Shown: piece by piece, positions 35,052 to 42,875 of the stretch
Layout of the letters: every line of letters starts with the position of its first letter
Numbering within the stretch: the stretch's first letter is position 1
Assembly: GCF_900095825.1 (NCBI RefSeq)
Contig: NZ_LT608315.1
Span: 2,233,875 to 2,297,874 of the forward strand
Length of the DNA: 64,000 nucleotides
Reading direction: 5' to 3'
Source: Acidaminococcus massiliensis
GTDB taxonomy: Bacteria; Bacillota; Negativicutes; Acidaminococcales; Acidaminococcaceae
Program-made: the position numbers and the translations under genes
The notes under the pieces: model-generated
Told to the model about the DNA's origin: nothing
Seen by the model: only the letters and a program-made list of their open reading frames with translations
Databases searched by the model: none

Positions 35052-35707
35052 ATGCCGTCCTCCAGGGCTTCCACGCTTTTCCGGCTGCCGATGACCACCA
35101 GCAGATCCCCTTCCAGGAGGGGCTTGGTGGGTTCCAAGGTCATTTCCGTGGTACCGTCCGCATGCTTGATGGCCACCACATTCACCTGGTATTTCTTCCG
35201 CACATCCAGTTCTGCCAGGCTCTTCCCTACCACCTTCCGGGTCAGGTTCACTTCCATGAGGCAGATGTTGTCAGAGAGTTCCACGAAATCCAAGATGTTG
35301 GTATAGGCCAAGTTGTGGCCCACCCGGCGGCCCATGTCCCGTTCCGGATAGATGATCTTGGTAGCCCCCAATTTTTCCAGCATCTTCCCATGGAGGGCAT
35401 TGGAGGCCTTGGCCACAATGGTCTTCAGCCCCGCTTCCCGGAGCAGCATGGTAGCCAGGAGGCTGGGTTCCAAGGTCCCGATGGCCACGATCCCTACATC
35501 GAAATTCCGGATGCCCAGGCTGTTCACGGTCTTTTCGTCGATCACATCGCAGACCACTGCATGGGTCAATTTGTCCGCCATGTTTTCCACTACATCTTCA
35601 TTGTTGTCGATGCCCAGAACCTCATGGCCCAGGGCCGTCAGGGTCTCTGCCACACTGCTGCCGAAGCGGCCCAGCCCCCAGACGATAAATTGCCGTTTGT
35701 CTTTCAT
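35048..35707 (-). CDS. ktrA: Potassium uptake regulatory subunit (KtrA/TrkA type, RCK)
   Basis: 219 residues: RCK N-domain with nucleotide-binding VWGLGRFGSSVAE and the acidic residue in EVLGIDNN (about 1-130), then RCK C-domain (about 135-219, VNLTRKVVGKSLAEL). It forms the cytosolic ring gating KtrB. Coded 9 bp after ktrB on the same strand and overlapping the methyltransferase gene downstream. Confidence 0.92.
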   Translation of the reverse strand: MKDKRQFIVWGLGRFGSSVAETLTALGHEVLGIDNNEDVVENMADKLTHAVVCDVIDEKTVNSLGIRNFDVGIVAIGTLEPSLLATMLLREAGLKTIVAKASNALHGKMLEKLGATKIIYPERDMGRRVGHNLAYTNILDFVELSDNICLMEVNLTRKVVGKSLAELDVRKKYQVNVVAIKHADGTTEMTLEPTKPLLEGDLLVVIGSRKSVEALEDGI

Positions 35708-35715
35708 GATGACTC

Positions 35716-37044
35716 CTAACCGATGATGATATTTTCCTTGGGATAATGGATGTGTCCCGAAGGCTTGTTGGCCGCCAAGGCCAGGGCAAAGGTCATGAAC
35801 CCCACCCGCCCGGCATACATGGACAGGATCAGGATGATCTTGCTGGCGGTACAGATATGCTGGCTGAGCCCGGTGGAAAGCCCCACTGTGGCATAGGCCG
35901 AGACCACTTCAAAAGCCGCCGCCAGGAAGGTGGTATCTTCCAGGCAGGTAAGGGCCAGGATGGCGAATACCACCCACAAAAGGGACATGCTGGTAATGGC
36001 AAAAGCCTGGAACATGGTCTCGCTGGTGATCCGCCGCCCGAAGATCTCACATTCCCCCCGGCCCCGGACCACCTGCCAGATGTTCAGGAGCAGCAGGGCA
36101 AAGGTGGTGGTCTTGATGCCGCCCCCAGTAGATGCCGGTGACGCTCCGATGAACATGAGCAGGATGGTGAAGATCATGGTGGGGACCCGGAGACTGTTCA
36201 GGTCCACCGTGTTGAAGCCCGCTGTCCGGGGGCTCACCGACTGCATGAAACTGGCCCAGAAGGCGTCGTTCCAAGAAAGTCCGGCCAAGGTTCCCGGATT
36301 GTCTTTTTCCAACAGGGCAAATCCCACCATGCCACCCACGATCAAAAGGATCGTACTGGTCAGGACCATCTTGCTGTGGAGCTTCAGTTTCCGGAAATCC
36401 CGGTTCTTCACCACATCCCGCATGACTGCGAACCCCAGCCCTCCCAGGATGATGAGGAAGCAGATGGACAGGTTCACCACCGGGTCCCCCACATAGGCCG
36501 TCAGGCTCTGGTAGTGGCCGAACAAATCGAAGCCAGCGTTGCAGAAGGCGGAAACCGCATGCCAGTACCCGTAGTAAATCCCTCGGATCCCATACTGGGG
36601 CCAAAATCGGAGGGCCAATACTGTACCGAAGAAGCCCTCGATCACCGCTGTGTATTTGGCGATCCGCAGGCTCATCCGCACCACCCCATCCAGTTCATCT
36701 TGGTTCAGGGAAGCTTGGATGTTGAGCCGGGACTGGAGATCGATCTTTTTCCGCAGGAGCACCGAGAAAAGGGTGGCGAAGAGTACCAGCCCCAGACCTC
36801 CCAGCTGGATCAGGGCAATGATCACCAATTGGCCGAAGGTGGAAAAATACGTCCCTGTATCCACCACAATGAGCCCGGTGACGCAGGAGGCGGAAGTAGC
36901 GGTGAAAAGGGCGTCCACAAAGGACAGGGAAGACCCTTCTGCACTGGAAAAGGGCAGCATCAGCAAAAGAGCTCCAGCCAGGATCAGCCCGGCAAAAGTC
37001 AGGGCGATCAGCTGGGAGGGAGAAAAATGTCTGATCTGGTTCAA
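35716..37044 (-). CDS. ktrB: Potassium uptake channel subunit (KtrB/TrkH type)
   Basis: 442 residues, about ten membrane segments. The four selectivity-filter repeats are recognisable: TSASCVTGLIVVDTG, AVSAFCNAGFDLFG, SVSPRTAGFNTVDL and SAYATVGLSTGLS, each centred on the conserved glycine. Na+- or K+-driven K+ entry with KtrA. The gene starts 12 bp after the FMN oxidoreductase gene, so all four genes down to the methyltransferase look like one transcript. Confidence 0.92.
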   Translation of the reverse strand: MNQIRHFSPSQLIALTFAGLILAGALLLMLPFSSAEGSSLSFVDALFTATSASCVTGLIVVDTGTYFSTFGQLVIIALIQLGGLGLVLFATLFSVLLRKKIDLQSRLNIQASLNQDELDGVVRMSLRIAKYTAVIEGFFGTVLALRFWPQYGIRGIYYGYWHAVSAFCNAGFDLFGHYQSLTAYVGDPVVNLSICFLIILGGLGFAVMRDVVKNRDFRKLKLHSKMVLTSTILLIVGGMVGFALLEKDNPGTLAGLSWNDAFWASFMQSVSPRTAGFNTVDLNSLRVPTMIFTILLMFIGASPASTGGGIKTTTFALLLLNIWQVVRGRGECEIFGRRITSETMFQAFAITSMSLLWVVFAILALTCLEDTTFLAAAFEVVSAYATVGLSTGLSQHICTASKIILILSMYAGRVGFMTFALALAANKPSGHIHYPKENIIIG

Positions 37045-37056
37045 GACCCCTCCACC

Positions 37057-38070
37057 TTATTTCCGGACCATTTCCCTGGTGATTTCTTGGAGAGAAGCGG
37101 CCCCGCACATTTCCATGGTGTCTGCCAGCTCAGCCCCCAATTTGGCTGCCAGGAGCCCAGCGCCTTCTTTGCCGCCCCCATAGACCGCATTGACGAAAGG
37201 ACGGGCGATGAGCACCGCATCGGCCCCCAGGGCCAGGGCTTTGAATACATCCACCCCGCTGCGGATGCCCCCATCCACGAAGATCTTCAGGGTGCCGCCC
37301 ACCGCCTGAGCGATTTCTTCCAGCACTTCCGCCGTTGCCGGGCTCTGGTCCAACACCCGGCCCCCGTGGTTGGACACCACGATGGCTGCCGCGCCGGCTT
37401 CCCGGGCCTTCAGGGCCCCTTTGACGCTCATGATCCCTTTGATGATGAAGGGCAGACCAGCATCTTTGATGATGGCCTTCATTTCCTCCACGGATTTGCT
37501 CCCCGCAGGAGGCACGAAGTTCTTCAGGAAGGGCAGACCGGCTGCATCTACGTCCATGGCCACCGCAAAGGCTCCGGATTTTTTCACCAATTCCATTTTT
37601 TCGGCAATCATCTGGGCATTCCAAGGCTTCACCGTAGGTACCCCCACGCCTCCGCAGGCTTTGATGGCGTCCGTGGCTCCCTGCATCACCATGGGATCCA
37701 TGCCGTCACCGGTGAAAGCGGCAATGCCGGCTTCTGCACAGCCGGGCACCAGTTCCGCATTGTAGGTCACATCATTGTATTTGTCGCTGTAATGCATGGC
37801 CACAGCCCCCACCGGGCCGGCAAAGATCGGATATTTGAAGGAGCGGCCGAACAGTTCGATAGAAGTATCCACCGGCCGTTTCTCACAGAGGGTATCCATG
37901 ACGACCCGGACTTCCTGCCATTTGGCATAGTTCCGGATGGCTGTATCCCCCACTCCTTTGGCACCGGGCCCCGGGATGGTATTCCGGCAGGCGACCCCGT
38001 TGCACACCGGGCATCCCTTGCATTTTCCCAGACACTTTCTGGCATTTTCCATGACTTCCTTGAAATCCAT
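37057..38070 (-). CDS. FMN-dependent alpha-hydroxy-acid dehydrogenase-like protein with N-terminal cysteine cluster
   Basis: 337 residues from ATG 38070 (GGGGAG upstream). The TIM-barrel part has GLPFIIKGIMSVKGALKA (FMN-binding Lys), VVSNHGGRVLDQSPAT (active-site His and Arg) and IFVDGGIRSGVDVFKALALGAD, as in lactate/glycolate oxidases and type 2 isopentenyl-diphosphate isomerase. The N-terminus has CLGKCKGCPVCNGVAC, five cysteines in 16 residues, a feature of a clostridial subgroup. An iron-sulfur or metal site is likely but unproven; substrate unknown. Confidence 0.75.
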   Translation of the reverse strand: MDFKEVMENARKCLGKCKGCPVCNGVACRNTIPGPGAKGVGDTAIRNYAKWQEVRVVMDTLCEKRPVDTSIELFGRSFKYPIFAGPVGAVAMHYSDKYNDVTYNAELVPGCAEAGIAAFTGDGMDPMVMQGATDAIKACGGVGVPTVKPWNAQMIAEKMELVKKSGAFAVAMDVDAAGLPFLKNFVPPAGSKSVEEMKAIIKDAGLPFIIKGIMSVKGALKAREAGAAAIVVSNHGGRVLDQSPATAEVLEEIAQAVGGTLKIFVDGGIRSGVDVFKALALGADAVLIARPFVNAVYGGGKEGAGLLAAKLGAELADTMEMCGAASLQEITREMVRK

Positions 38071-38194
38071 ACCTGTCACTCCCCTGTGTATAAAGAGGCA
38101 AAGCCTCTTAGATTCGATTCCTATTATACCACATTGCAGCCCTGGGATTAGTGATTAAGTGGTTTTCTTCCCTCTGCACTCTTCACTTTATCCC
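38071..38194. other. Intergenic region between the FMN oxidoreductase and the decarboxylase subunit
   Basis: Divergent region. TATAATAGG on the minus strand (reverse of about 38119-38127) is a likely minus-10 for the oxidoreductase-ktrBA operon. A short AAAGCCTCTTAGA / AGAGGCAAAGC stretch lies at 38090-38110. No gene. Confidence 0.4.
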
Positions 38195-38223
38195 TTGCAC
38201 TTCCCCCAAAAATACGCTATAAT
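38195..38223 (+). promoter_or_regulatory. Sigma-70 promoter of the decarboxylase beta-subunit transcript
   Basis: Minus-35 TTGCAC (38195-38200), 17-bp spacer, minus-10 TATAAT (38218-38223). Transcript start near 38230, giving a leader of about 126 bases. Confidence 0.75.
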
Positions 38224-38229
38224 ACCCAT

Positions 38230-38317
38230 ACCAATTGGATAGTCCCTTCCTGCGGATGGCACAGGGGTAGGAAGGATCATGAGGACCTGGCATTGTAAAA
38301 TGTCCGGTCCTCTTTTT
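38230..38317 (+). ncRNA. Candidate cis-regulatory leader RNA with terminator, upstream of the decarboxylase beta subunit
   Basis: Between promoter and gene lies a hairpin CCTTCCT/AGGAAGG (38245-38251 with 38269-38275) enclosing TGCGGATGGCACAGGGGT, then an intrinsic terminator GAGGACCTGGCATT, loop GTAA, AATGTCCGGTCCTC (38281-38312) followed by TTTTT. A terminator placed before the only downstream gene means transcription is probably attenuated. I do not recognise a named riboswitch class; a Na+-sensing element is tempting because the gene is a Na+ pump, but this is inference. Confidence 0.6.
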
Positions 38318-38355
38318 AATGTTCTACCTGGCACATTCTATGATGAGGTGATTGT

Positions 38356-39507
38356 ATGTCAAACGCAAGCAGAGTCTTTCAAGAATTGTTCGCCGGTGTC
38401 ATCGGCATGGGCGACTGGACCGTCTGGGTCATGCTGGCCATCGGCGCCCTGCTGATCTGGCTGGGGGTCCGCAAGGGATACGAACCGGTCCTATTGTTCC
38501 CCATGGGGGTGGGTTGCATCCTGGCCAATATCCCCGGTCATTTCGCCGTGATGCCCACCAGCGGCGGAGAACCTGGCTTCCTGACCGTCCTGTATCAGAT
38601 GGGGATCGCCAATGAGCTGTTCCCGGTGCTGATCTTCATCGGGATCGGCGCCATGTGTGACTTCACCCCCCTGCTCCGGGCCCCCTACATGATGCTGTTC
38701 GCTGCGGCTGCCCATCTGGGGATCTTCGCCGCCACCCTCTGTGCAGCCCTGGCAGGTTTCCCCTTCAATGAAGCTGCTTCCATCGGCATCATCGGAGCCG
38801 CCGACGGCCCCACCACCATCTTCGTGGCCCAGAAATTTGCCACCGAGATGTTGGCGCCCCTGACAGTCACCGCCTTCTGCTACATGTCCCTGGTGCCCAT
38901 CATCCAGCCTCCCGTAGTAAAGCTGCTGACCACCAAGGAAGAACGACTGATCCGGATGCCCTATCAGGAAGAAAAGCCCGTCTCCCAGGCAGCCCTCTTC
39001 CTGTTCCCGCTTATGGTCACCCTGATTGCCGGGATCATCGCCCCCATCTCCGTACCCCTGATCGGAGCCCTGATGTTCGGGAACCTGCTGAAAGTGTCCG
39101 GCTGCTGTGACAGCCTGTCCAACTGTGCCCAGAATGAACTGACCAACCTGGTGACCCTGCTCCTGGGGATCACCGTAGGAGCCACCATGACCGCGGAAAA
39201 CATCCTGACCCTCCAGGTCCTGAAGATCCTGGCCCTGGGTGCGGTAGCTTTCGTATTCGATACGGTGGGAGGCCTCTTATTCGCCAAACTGGCCAACTTG
39301 TTCCTGAAGAAAAAGATCAATCCCATGATCGGGGCCTGCGGCATTTCCGCTTTCCCCATCTCCGGACGGGTCATCTCCAAAATGGCCTTGAAGGAAGATC
39401 CTACCAATTTCATCATCCAGCAGGCCATCGGCGTGAATGTGGCCGGTCAGGTAGCCAGCGTGGTTGCCGGCGGCCTGGTCATGGCCCTGATCCCTGTGCT
39501 CATGTAA
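38356..39507 (+). CDS. Na+-translocating decarboxylase beta subunit
   Basis: 383 residues, about eleven membrane segments, the family of oxaloacetate (OadB), methylmalonyl-CoA and glutaconyl-CoA (GcdB) decarboxylases. It couples decarboxylation of carboxybiotin to Na+ export. The essential Asp is in SIGIIGAADGPTTIFVAQ, and the second polar region is NCAQNELTNLV with CGISAFPISGRVISKM. SD GAGGTG precedes ATG 38356. No alpha or biotin-carrier gene is adjacent, only a tiny membrane protein. In Acidaminococcus glutaconyl-CoA decarboxylase would be the expected partner. Confidence 0.88.
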   Translation: MSNASRVFQELFAGVIGMGDWTVWVMLAIGALLIWLGVRKGYEPVLLFPMGVGCILANIPGHFAVMPTSGGEPGFLTVLYQMGIANELFPVLIFIGIGAMCDFTPLLRAPYMMLFAAAAHLGIFAATLCAALAGFPFNEAASIGIIGAADGPTTIFVAQKFATEMLAPLTVTAFCYMSLVPIIQPPVVKLLTTKEERLIRMPYQEEKPVSQAALFLFPLMVTLIAGIIAPISVPLIGALMFGNLLKVSGCCDSLSNCAQNELTNLVTLLLGITVGATMTAENILTLQVLKILALGAVAFVFDTVGGLLFAKLANLFLKKKINPMIGACGISAFPISGRVISKMALKEDPTNFIIQQAIGVNVAGQVASVVAGGLVMALIPVLM

Positions 39508-39520
39508 AGGAGGCAAAGAG

Positions 39521-39643
39521 ATGGATTCCGTTACCGCATCTTTGGAACTGCTCATCATCGCTTATCCCCTGGTGTTCGTGGTCATGGCCCTTTTCGCCGG
39601 CCTGACCTGGGGCTTGACCAAACTGTTCCCGGCGAAAGAATGA
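39521..39643 (+). CDS. 40-residue single-span membrane protein (OadG-like small subunit candidate)
   Basis: A short frame starting MDSVTASLELLIIAYPLVFV, one membrane segment (about residues 9-32) and a basic/acidic end LTKLFPAKE. The start at 39521 has AAAGGAGG seven bases upstream and begins 13 bp after the beta subunit stop; a terminator overlaps its stop. Gamma/delta subunits of these pumps are small single-span proteins that hold the complex together, usually with a longer soluble tail. This one lacks the tail, so the assignment is by context. Confidence 0.7.
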   Translation: MDSVTASLELLIIAYPLVFVVMALFAGLTWGLTKLFPAKE

Positions 39644-39681
39644 AAAAGGGTGTGCTGCACATTGCGTGCAGCACACCCTTT
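39643..39681. terminator. Bidirectional terminator between the decarboxylase genes and yqeY
   Basis: AAAAAGGGTGTGCTGCAC, loop ATTGC, GTGCAGCACACCCTTTATTTTT. Perfect GC-rich stem with A- and T-runs on each side; serves the plus-strand decarboxylase transcript and minus-strand yqeY. Confidence 0.9.
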
Positions 39682-39686
39682 ATTTT

Positions 39687-40136
39687 TCAGCCCAACAGAG
39701 ATTTCACCATGGCATTGACCCTCTGGCCGCTTGCTTGGCCTTTGGCTCTGGCCATCACAGTCCCCATGACCTTGCCCATATCCTTCATGGATTTGGCACC
39801 GGTCTTGGCAATCGCCTCTTCCACGATGGCTTTCAGTTCGTCATCGCTCAGCTGCTGGGGCAGATACTTTTTCAGCACATCGATTTCCTGCTGATTCTTC
39901 TCCACCACATCCGGCCGATTGGCATCCTTGACTTCTTTGATGGTATCTTCTCTTTGTTTGACTTCCTTCATGATGACCGCCAGGACGGCATCATCATTCA
40001 GCTCTGTCTTTTCGTCAATTTCCTTATTCCGAATGGCAGCCCAGACCATACGCAAAACGGCCAGCCGAAGCTTGCCGTTTTCCCGGTCTTTCATGGCTTG
40101 TTTCATGTCGGTTTGCAGAATCTCTCGTAAAGACAT
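39687..40136 (-). CDS. yqeY: GatB/YqeY-domain protein
   Basis: 149 residues: MSLREILQTDMKQAMKDREN, RMVWAAIRNKEID, then the helical YqeY tail IVEEAIAKTGAKSMKDMGKVMG. The tail resembles the tRNA-binding end of GatB; the free-standing protein may act on tRNA but its role is unsettled. 31 bp after rpsU, the usual Firmicutes pair. Confidence 0.9.
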   Translation of the reverse strand: MSLREILQTDMKQAMKDRENGKLRLAVLRMVWAAIRNKEIDEKTELNDDAVLAVIMKEVKQREDTIKEVKDANRPDVVEKNQQEIDVLKKYLPQQLSDDELKAIVEEAIAKTGAKSMKDMGKVMGTVMARAKGQASGQRVNAMVKSLLG

Positions 40137-40167
40137 CTTCTACGCCCCCAAATCAAGTCCCTGAAGA

Positions 40168-40344
40168 TTATCTGGATTTGCGTTTTCTAGCAGCTTCAGA
40201 CTTCTTTTTCCGTCTTACGCTGGGTTTTTCATAATGTTCGCGTTTTCTCACTTCGGACAGAACGCCAGCTTTCTGCGTAGCCCGTTTGAAACGGCGCAGA
40301 GCGCTATCCAAAGATTCGGTTTTGCCAACTCTGATCTCAGTCAT
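40168..40344 (-). CDS. rpsU: Ribosomal protein S21
   Basis: A 58-residue basic protein beginning [19 protein letters not shown] and continuing through [20 protein letters not shown], the S21 pattern, with a Lys/Arg-rich tail. S21 joins the small subunit platform near the anti-Shine-Dalgarno end. GGAGGG lies upstream of ATG 40344. Promoter at 40404-40433. Confidence 0.96.
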   Translation of the reverse strand: MTEIRVGKTESLDSALRRFKRATQKAGVLSEVRKREHYEKPSVRRKKKSEAARKRKSR

Positions 40345-40403
40345 CTATATCCCTCCCTCCACGATCTCTTTCGGGAAGTGTAATTTAACATTAACACCTA
40401 GTC

Positions 40404-40433
40404 ATTATACCTTAGATTTATGGTCTCTGTCAA
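40404..40433 (-). promoter_or_regulatory. Sigma-70 promoter for rpsU-yqeY
   Basis: On the minus strand minus-35 TTGACA (40428-40433), 18-bp spacer, minus-10 TATAAT (40404-40409). The minus-35 lies about 18 bp after the hinT stop, so rpsU-yqeY can be expressed apart from prmA-hinT. Confidence 0.8.
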
Positions 40434-40450
40434 CAGAAAATCCGCAATCT

Positions 40451-40786
40451 TCAGCAGGGAGGCCAGCCCAGTTCTTTTCCGCCCAGGATGTGGATATGCA
40501 GATGGGGCACGGTCTGTCCCCCTTCCACGCCGGTGTTCACCACAATCCGGAAGCCTTTTTCGGCAATGCCCAGTTTCTTCACGATTTCCGGCAGTACCTT
40601 CTTCACATGGACCAGGATCTCAGGGGATGCGGTGAGGATATTCTCCGTATGTTCCTTGGGAATCACCAGCACATGGACCGGCGCCCCGGGATTCAGATCG
40701 TTGATCACGATCACCTGGTCATCTTCGTAAACCCGTTTGCTGGGGATCTCCCCGGAAACGATTTTGCAGAATACGCAGTCAGTCAC
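40451..40786 (-). CDS. hinT: HIT-family nucleotide-binding hydrolase (HinT)
   Basis: 111 residues. CVFCKIVSGEIPSK opening, HVLVIPKEHTENI and the HIT triad HLHIHILGG near the end. The opening pair of cysteines (C-x-x-C) suggests a zinc site as in many HinT proteins. Hydrolyses adenosine phosphoramidates. 27 bp downstream of mtaB. Confidence 0.93.
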   Translation of the reverse strand: MTDCVFCKIVSGEIPSKRVYEDDQVIVINDLNPGAPVHVLVIPKEHTENILTASPEILVHVKKVLPEIVKKLGIAEKGFRIVVNTGVEGGQTVPHLHIHILGGKELGWPPC

Positions 40787-40813
40787 AGTCTCACCCCCTG
40801 TTCATGGAATATC

Positions 40814-42127
40814 TTATATTATATCACCCTTCAGCCCGTCCTCAAAGAGCTTTTCTAAGCGAACGGGAGAAATTTTTCCCTTCATGTTTTCCGGACTGTC
40901 CGCATACACCCGCACATATCCGGGAGTGAGGCCTTCCCACAGGCCGTTCTTCTTGTTCCGGCGCTCCCAGAGCACGGTGCTTTCCCGGCCGATCTGTTCC
41001 TGCCGGTAAGCCAGGTTCCCTTCCTTATCCACTTCTTCCAGCCGGTGGACCCGGTCCTGTTTTTCCTGGTTGGAGATCTGGTCCGGCATCACCGCCGCCG
41101 GAGTCCCCTTCCGCTGGGAATAGGGGAAAATGTGGATCTTGCTGAACCGGCACTGGCGGATAAAATCCAGGGAGGCCTGGAAGTCCGCTTCCGTCTCGCC
41201 AGGAAAGCCCACGATCACGTCGGTGGTAATGGCCACATGGGGCACCAGGCGCCGGATCTTCTCCAGCAGCTGGGCGAATTTGGCCGTGTCATAGGGCCGG
41301 TGCATCCGTTCCAGGGTGCTGTCGCAGCCTGCCTGGAGAGGCAGATGGAGATGGGCGCACAGCCGGGGCTCTTGGGCCATCAGTTCCAGCAGGGCATCTT
41401 CCACTTCCACGCTTTCCAAGCTTCCCAACCGCAGCCGGGGCACCTGGGGCTGTGCAGAAAGAGCCGCCTTCACCGCGTCGGACAGATGGGGTCCCCCGGG
41501 GATTTCCTTCCCGTAGCAGCCCAGATGGATGCCGATCAGGACGATTTCCTTGTACTGCTCCGCCGTCAGTTTGGCCACTTCTTCCCGGATGTTTTCCAGG
41601 GACCGGGAGCGGAGATGGCCCCGGGCGTAGGGGATGATGCAGTAGGCGCAGTACTGGTCGCACCCTTCCTGGATCTTCAGGAAGGCCCGGTTCCGGCTGG
41701 CATCCACCGCCGCATCCAGTTCTTCGAATTCCCGTCCCACCGGCAGGTCGTGGACCGCATTGATGGGGGCTTCTTCCGGGCTTTCTCCCAGCCGTTCCTG
41801 GACCAGTTCCACCACCTTGCTCCGGTCCTGGTTCCCGATGATCAGGTCCACCCCGTCGATGTGGACCACTTCGTCAGGAGAAGTCTGGGGATAGCAGCCG
41901 GTGACCACGATGAGAGGCTTGGGGTCCCGTCGGGCCGCCCGGTGGATGATCTTCCGGCTCTTGCTCTGGCCCATGTTGGTCACCACGCAGGTGTTGATGA
42001 GACAGATGTCCGCCGGCTCCTCGAAATCCACGATCTCATAGCCCGCATCCCGGAACAGTTTCTCCATGGAAGCGGTATCCGACTGGTTCACCTTGCATCC
42101 CAGTGTATAAAAAGCGATTTTCTTCAT
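40814..42127 (-). CDS. mtaB: tRNA t6A37 C2-methylthiotransferase
   Basis: 437-residue radical-SAM enzyme adding a methylthio group to t6A37 of ANN-decoding tRNAs. N-terminal UPF0004 domain with cluster cysteines in YTLGCKVNQSD, INTCVVTN and VVTGCYPQ; radical-SAM CDQYCAYCIIPYARG; C-terminal TRAM domain from about 375. The opening TLGCKVNQSDT and lack of the MiaB insert favour MtaB over MiaB. Confidence 0.92.
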   Translation of the reverse strand: MKKIAFYTLGCKVNQSDTASMEKLFRDAGYEIVDFEEPADICLINTCVVTNMGQSKSRKIIHRAARRDPKPLIVVTGCYPQTSPDEVVHIDGVDLIIGNQDRSKVVELVQERLGESPEEAPINAVHDLPVGREFEELDAAVDASRNRAFLKIQEGCDQYCAYCIIPYARGHLRSRSLENIREEVAKLTAEQYKEIVLIGIHLGCYGKEIPGGPHLSDAVKAALSAQPQVPRLRLGSLESVEVEDALLELMAQEPRLCAHLHLPLQAGCDSTLERMHRPYDTAKFAQLLEKIRRLVPHVAITTDVIVGFPGETEADFQASLDFIRQCRFSKIHIFPYSQRKGTPAAVMPDQISNQEKQDRVHRLEEVDKEGNLAYRQEQIGRESTVLWERRNKKNGLWEGLTPGYVRVYADSPENMKGKISPVRLEKLFEDGLKGDII

Positions 42128-42139
42128 GCTGTGTTTTTC

Positions 42140-42874
42140 TTATCCTCCCAAATTCCCTGTTTCGTACATAATGGCCGTAAGGGTGGCCAGAGCCGCCGTT
42201 TCCGTCCGCATGATCCGGGGCCCCAGGCTCACCGAATGCCAGCCCAGTTCCTGGGTCAGGGCGAATTCGTCCTTGGAGATGCCCCCTTCCGGACCGATCA
42301 GGAAGGCGATGGAGGTTGCTTCCTTATGGGCCGCCAGCACCTCCCGGATGCCCCGGGTGTCTTCCACTTCATAGGCCACGATCTTCAGTTCCGCCGGACA
42401 CTGGGTCACTATGTCCCGGAACCTGGCCGGCAGGGCCACCTGGGGAATGATGTCCCGCTTGCTCTGCTTGGCCGCCGCTTCGGCGATTTTCTGCCACCGT
42501 TCCTGCTTTTTGGCCGCCTTGGCCGGGTCCACCTTCACCACCGAATGGTCCATGATGGCCGGGCGGATCTCCGTGACCCCCAGTTCGATGGCCTTCTGGA
42601 TCACCCATTCCAGCTTGTCCTGTTTGGGCAGCCCCTGGATCAGGGTCACTTTCACCGAAGGTTCGTGGCTTTTTTCCAGGGTTTCCACCAGAGCCAGGTC
42701 CACCCGGTTTTCCCCGAAGCCGGTGATCTTCATCACTGCCGCCACCTGGTCCAGGCTTACGATCTGGAGCTGTTCCCCCAGCTTCATCCGCAGCACATGG
42801 GTGATGTGGTGGGCGTCCTGGCCGTCGATGGACATGGTTTCCCCGAAATCCCGGGGTACAAAGAACCGGTACAC
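42140..42874 (-). CDS. rsmE: 16S rRNA m3U1498 methyltransferase
   Basis: 244 residues. N-terminal PUA-like part MYRFFVPRDFGETMSIDGQDAHHI and SPOUT knot with ALVETLEKSHEPSVKVTLIQG, GVTEIRPAIMDHSV, FLIGPEGGISKDEFAL and VSLGPRIMRTETAAL. Methylates U1498 in the decoding region. Starts 1 bp after prmA. Confidence 0.95.
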   Translation of the reverse strand: MYRFFVPRDFGETMSIDGQDAHHITHVLRMKLGEQLQIVSLDQVAAVMKITGFGENRVDLALVETLEKSHEPSVKVTLIQGLPKQDKLEWVIQKAIELGVTEIRPAIMDHSVVKVDPAKAAKKQERWQKIAEAAAKQSKRDIIPQVALPARFRDIVTQCPAELKIVAYEVEDTRGIREVLAAHKEATSIAFLIGPEGGISKDEFALTQELGWHSVSLGPRIMRTETAALATLTAIMYETGNLGG

Positions 42875-42875
42875 G

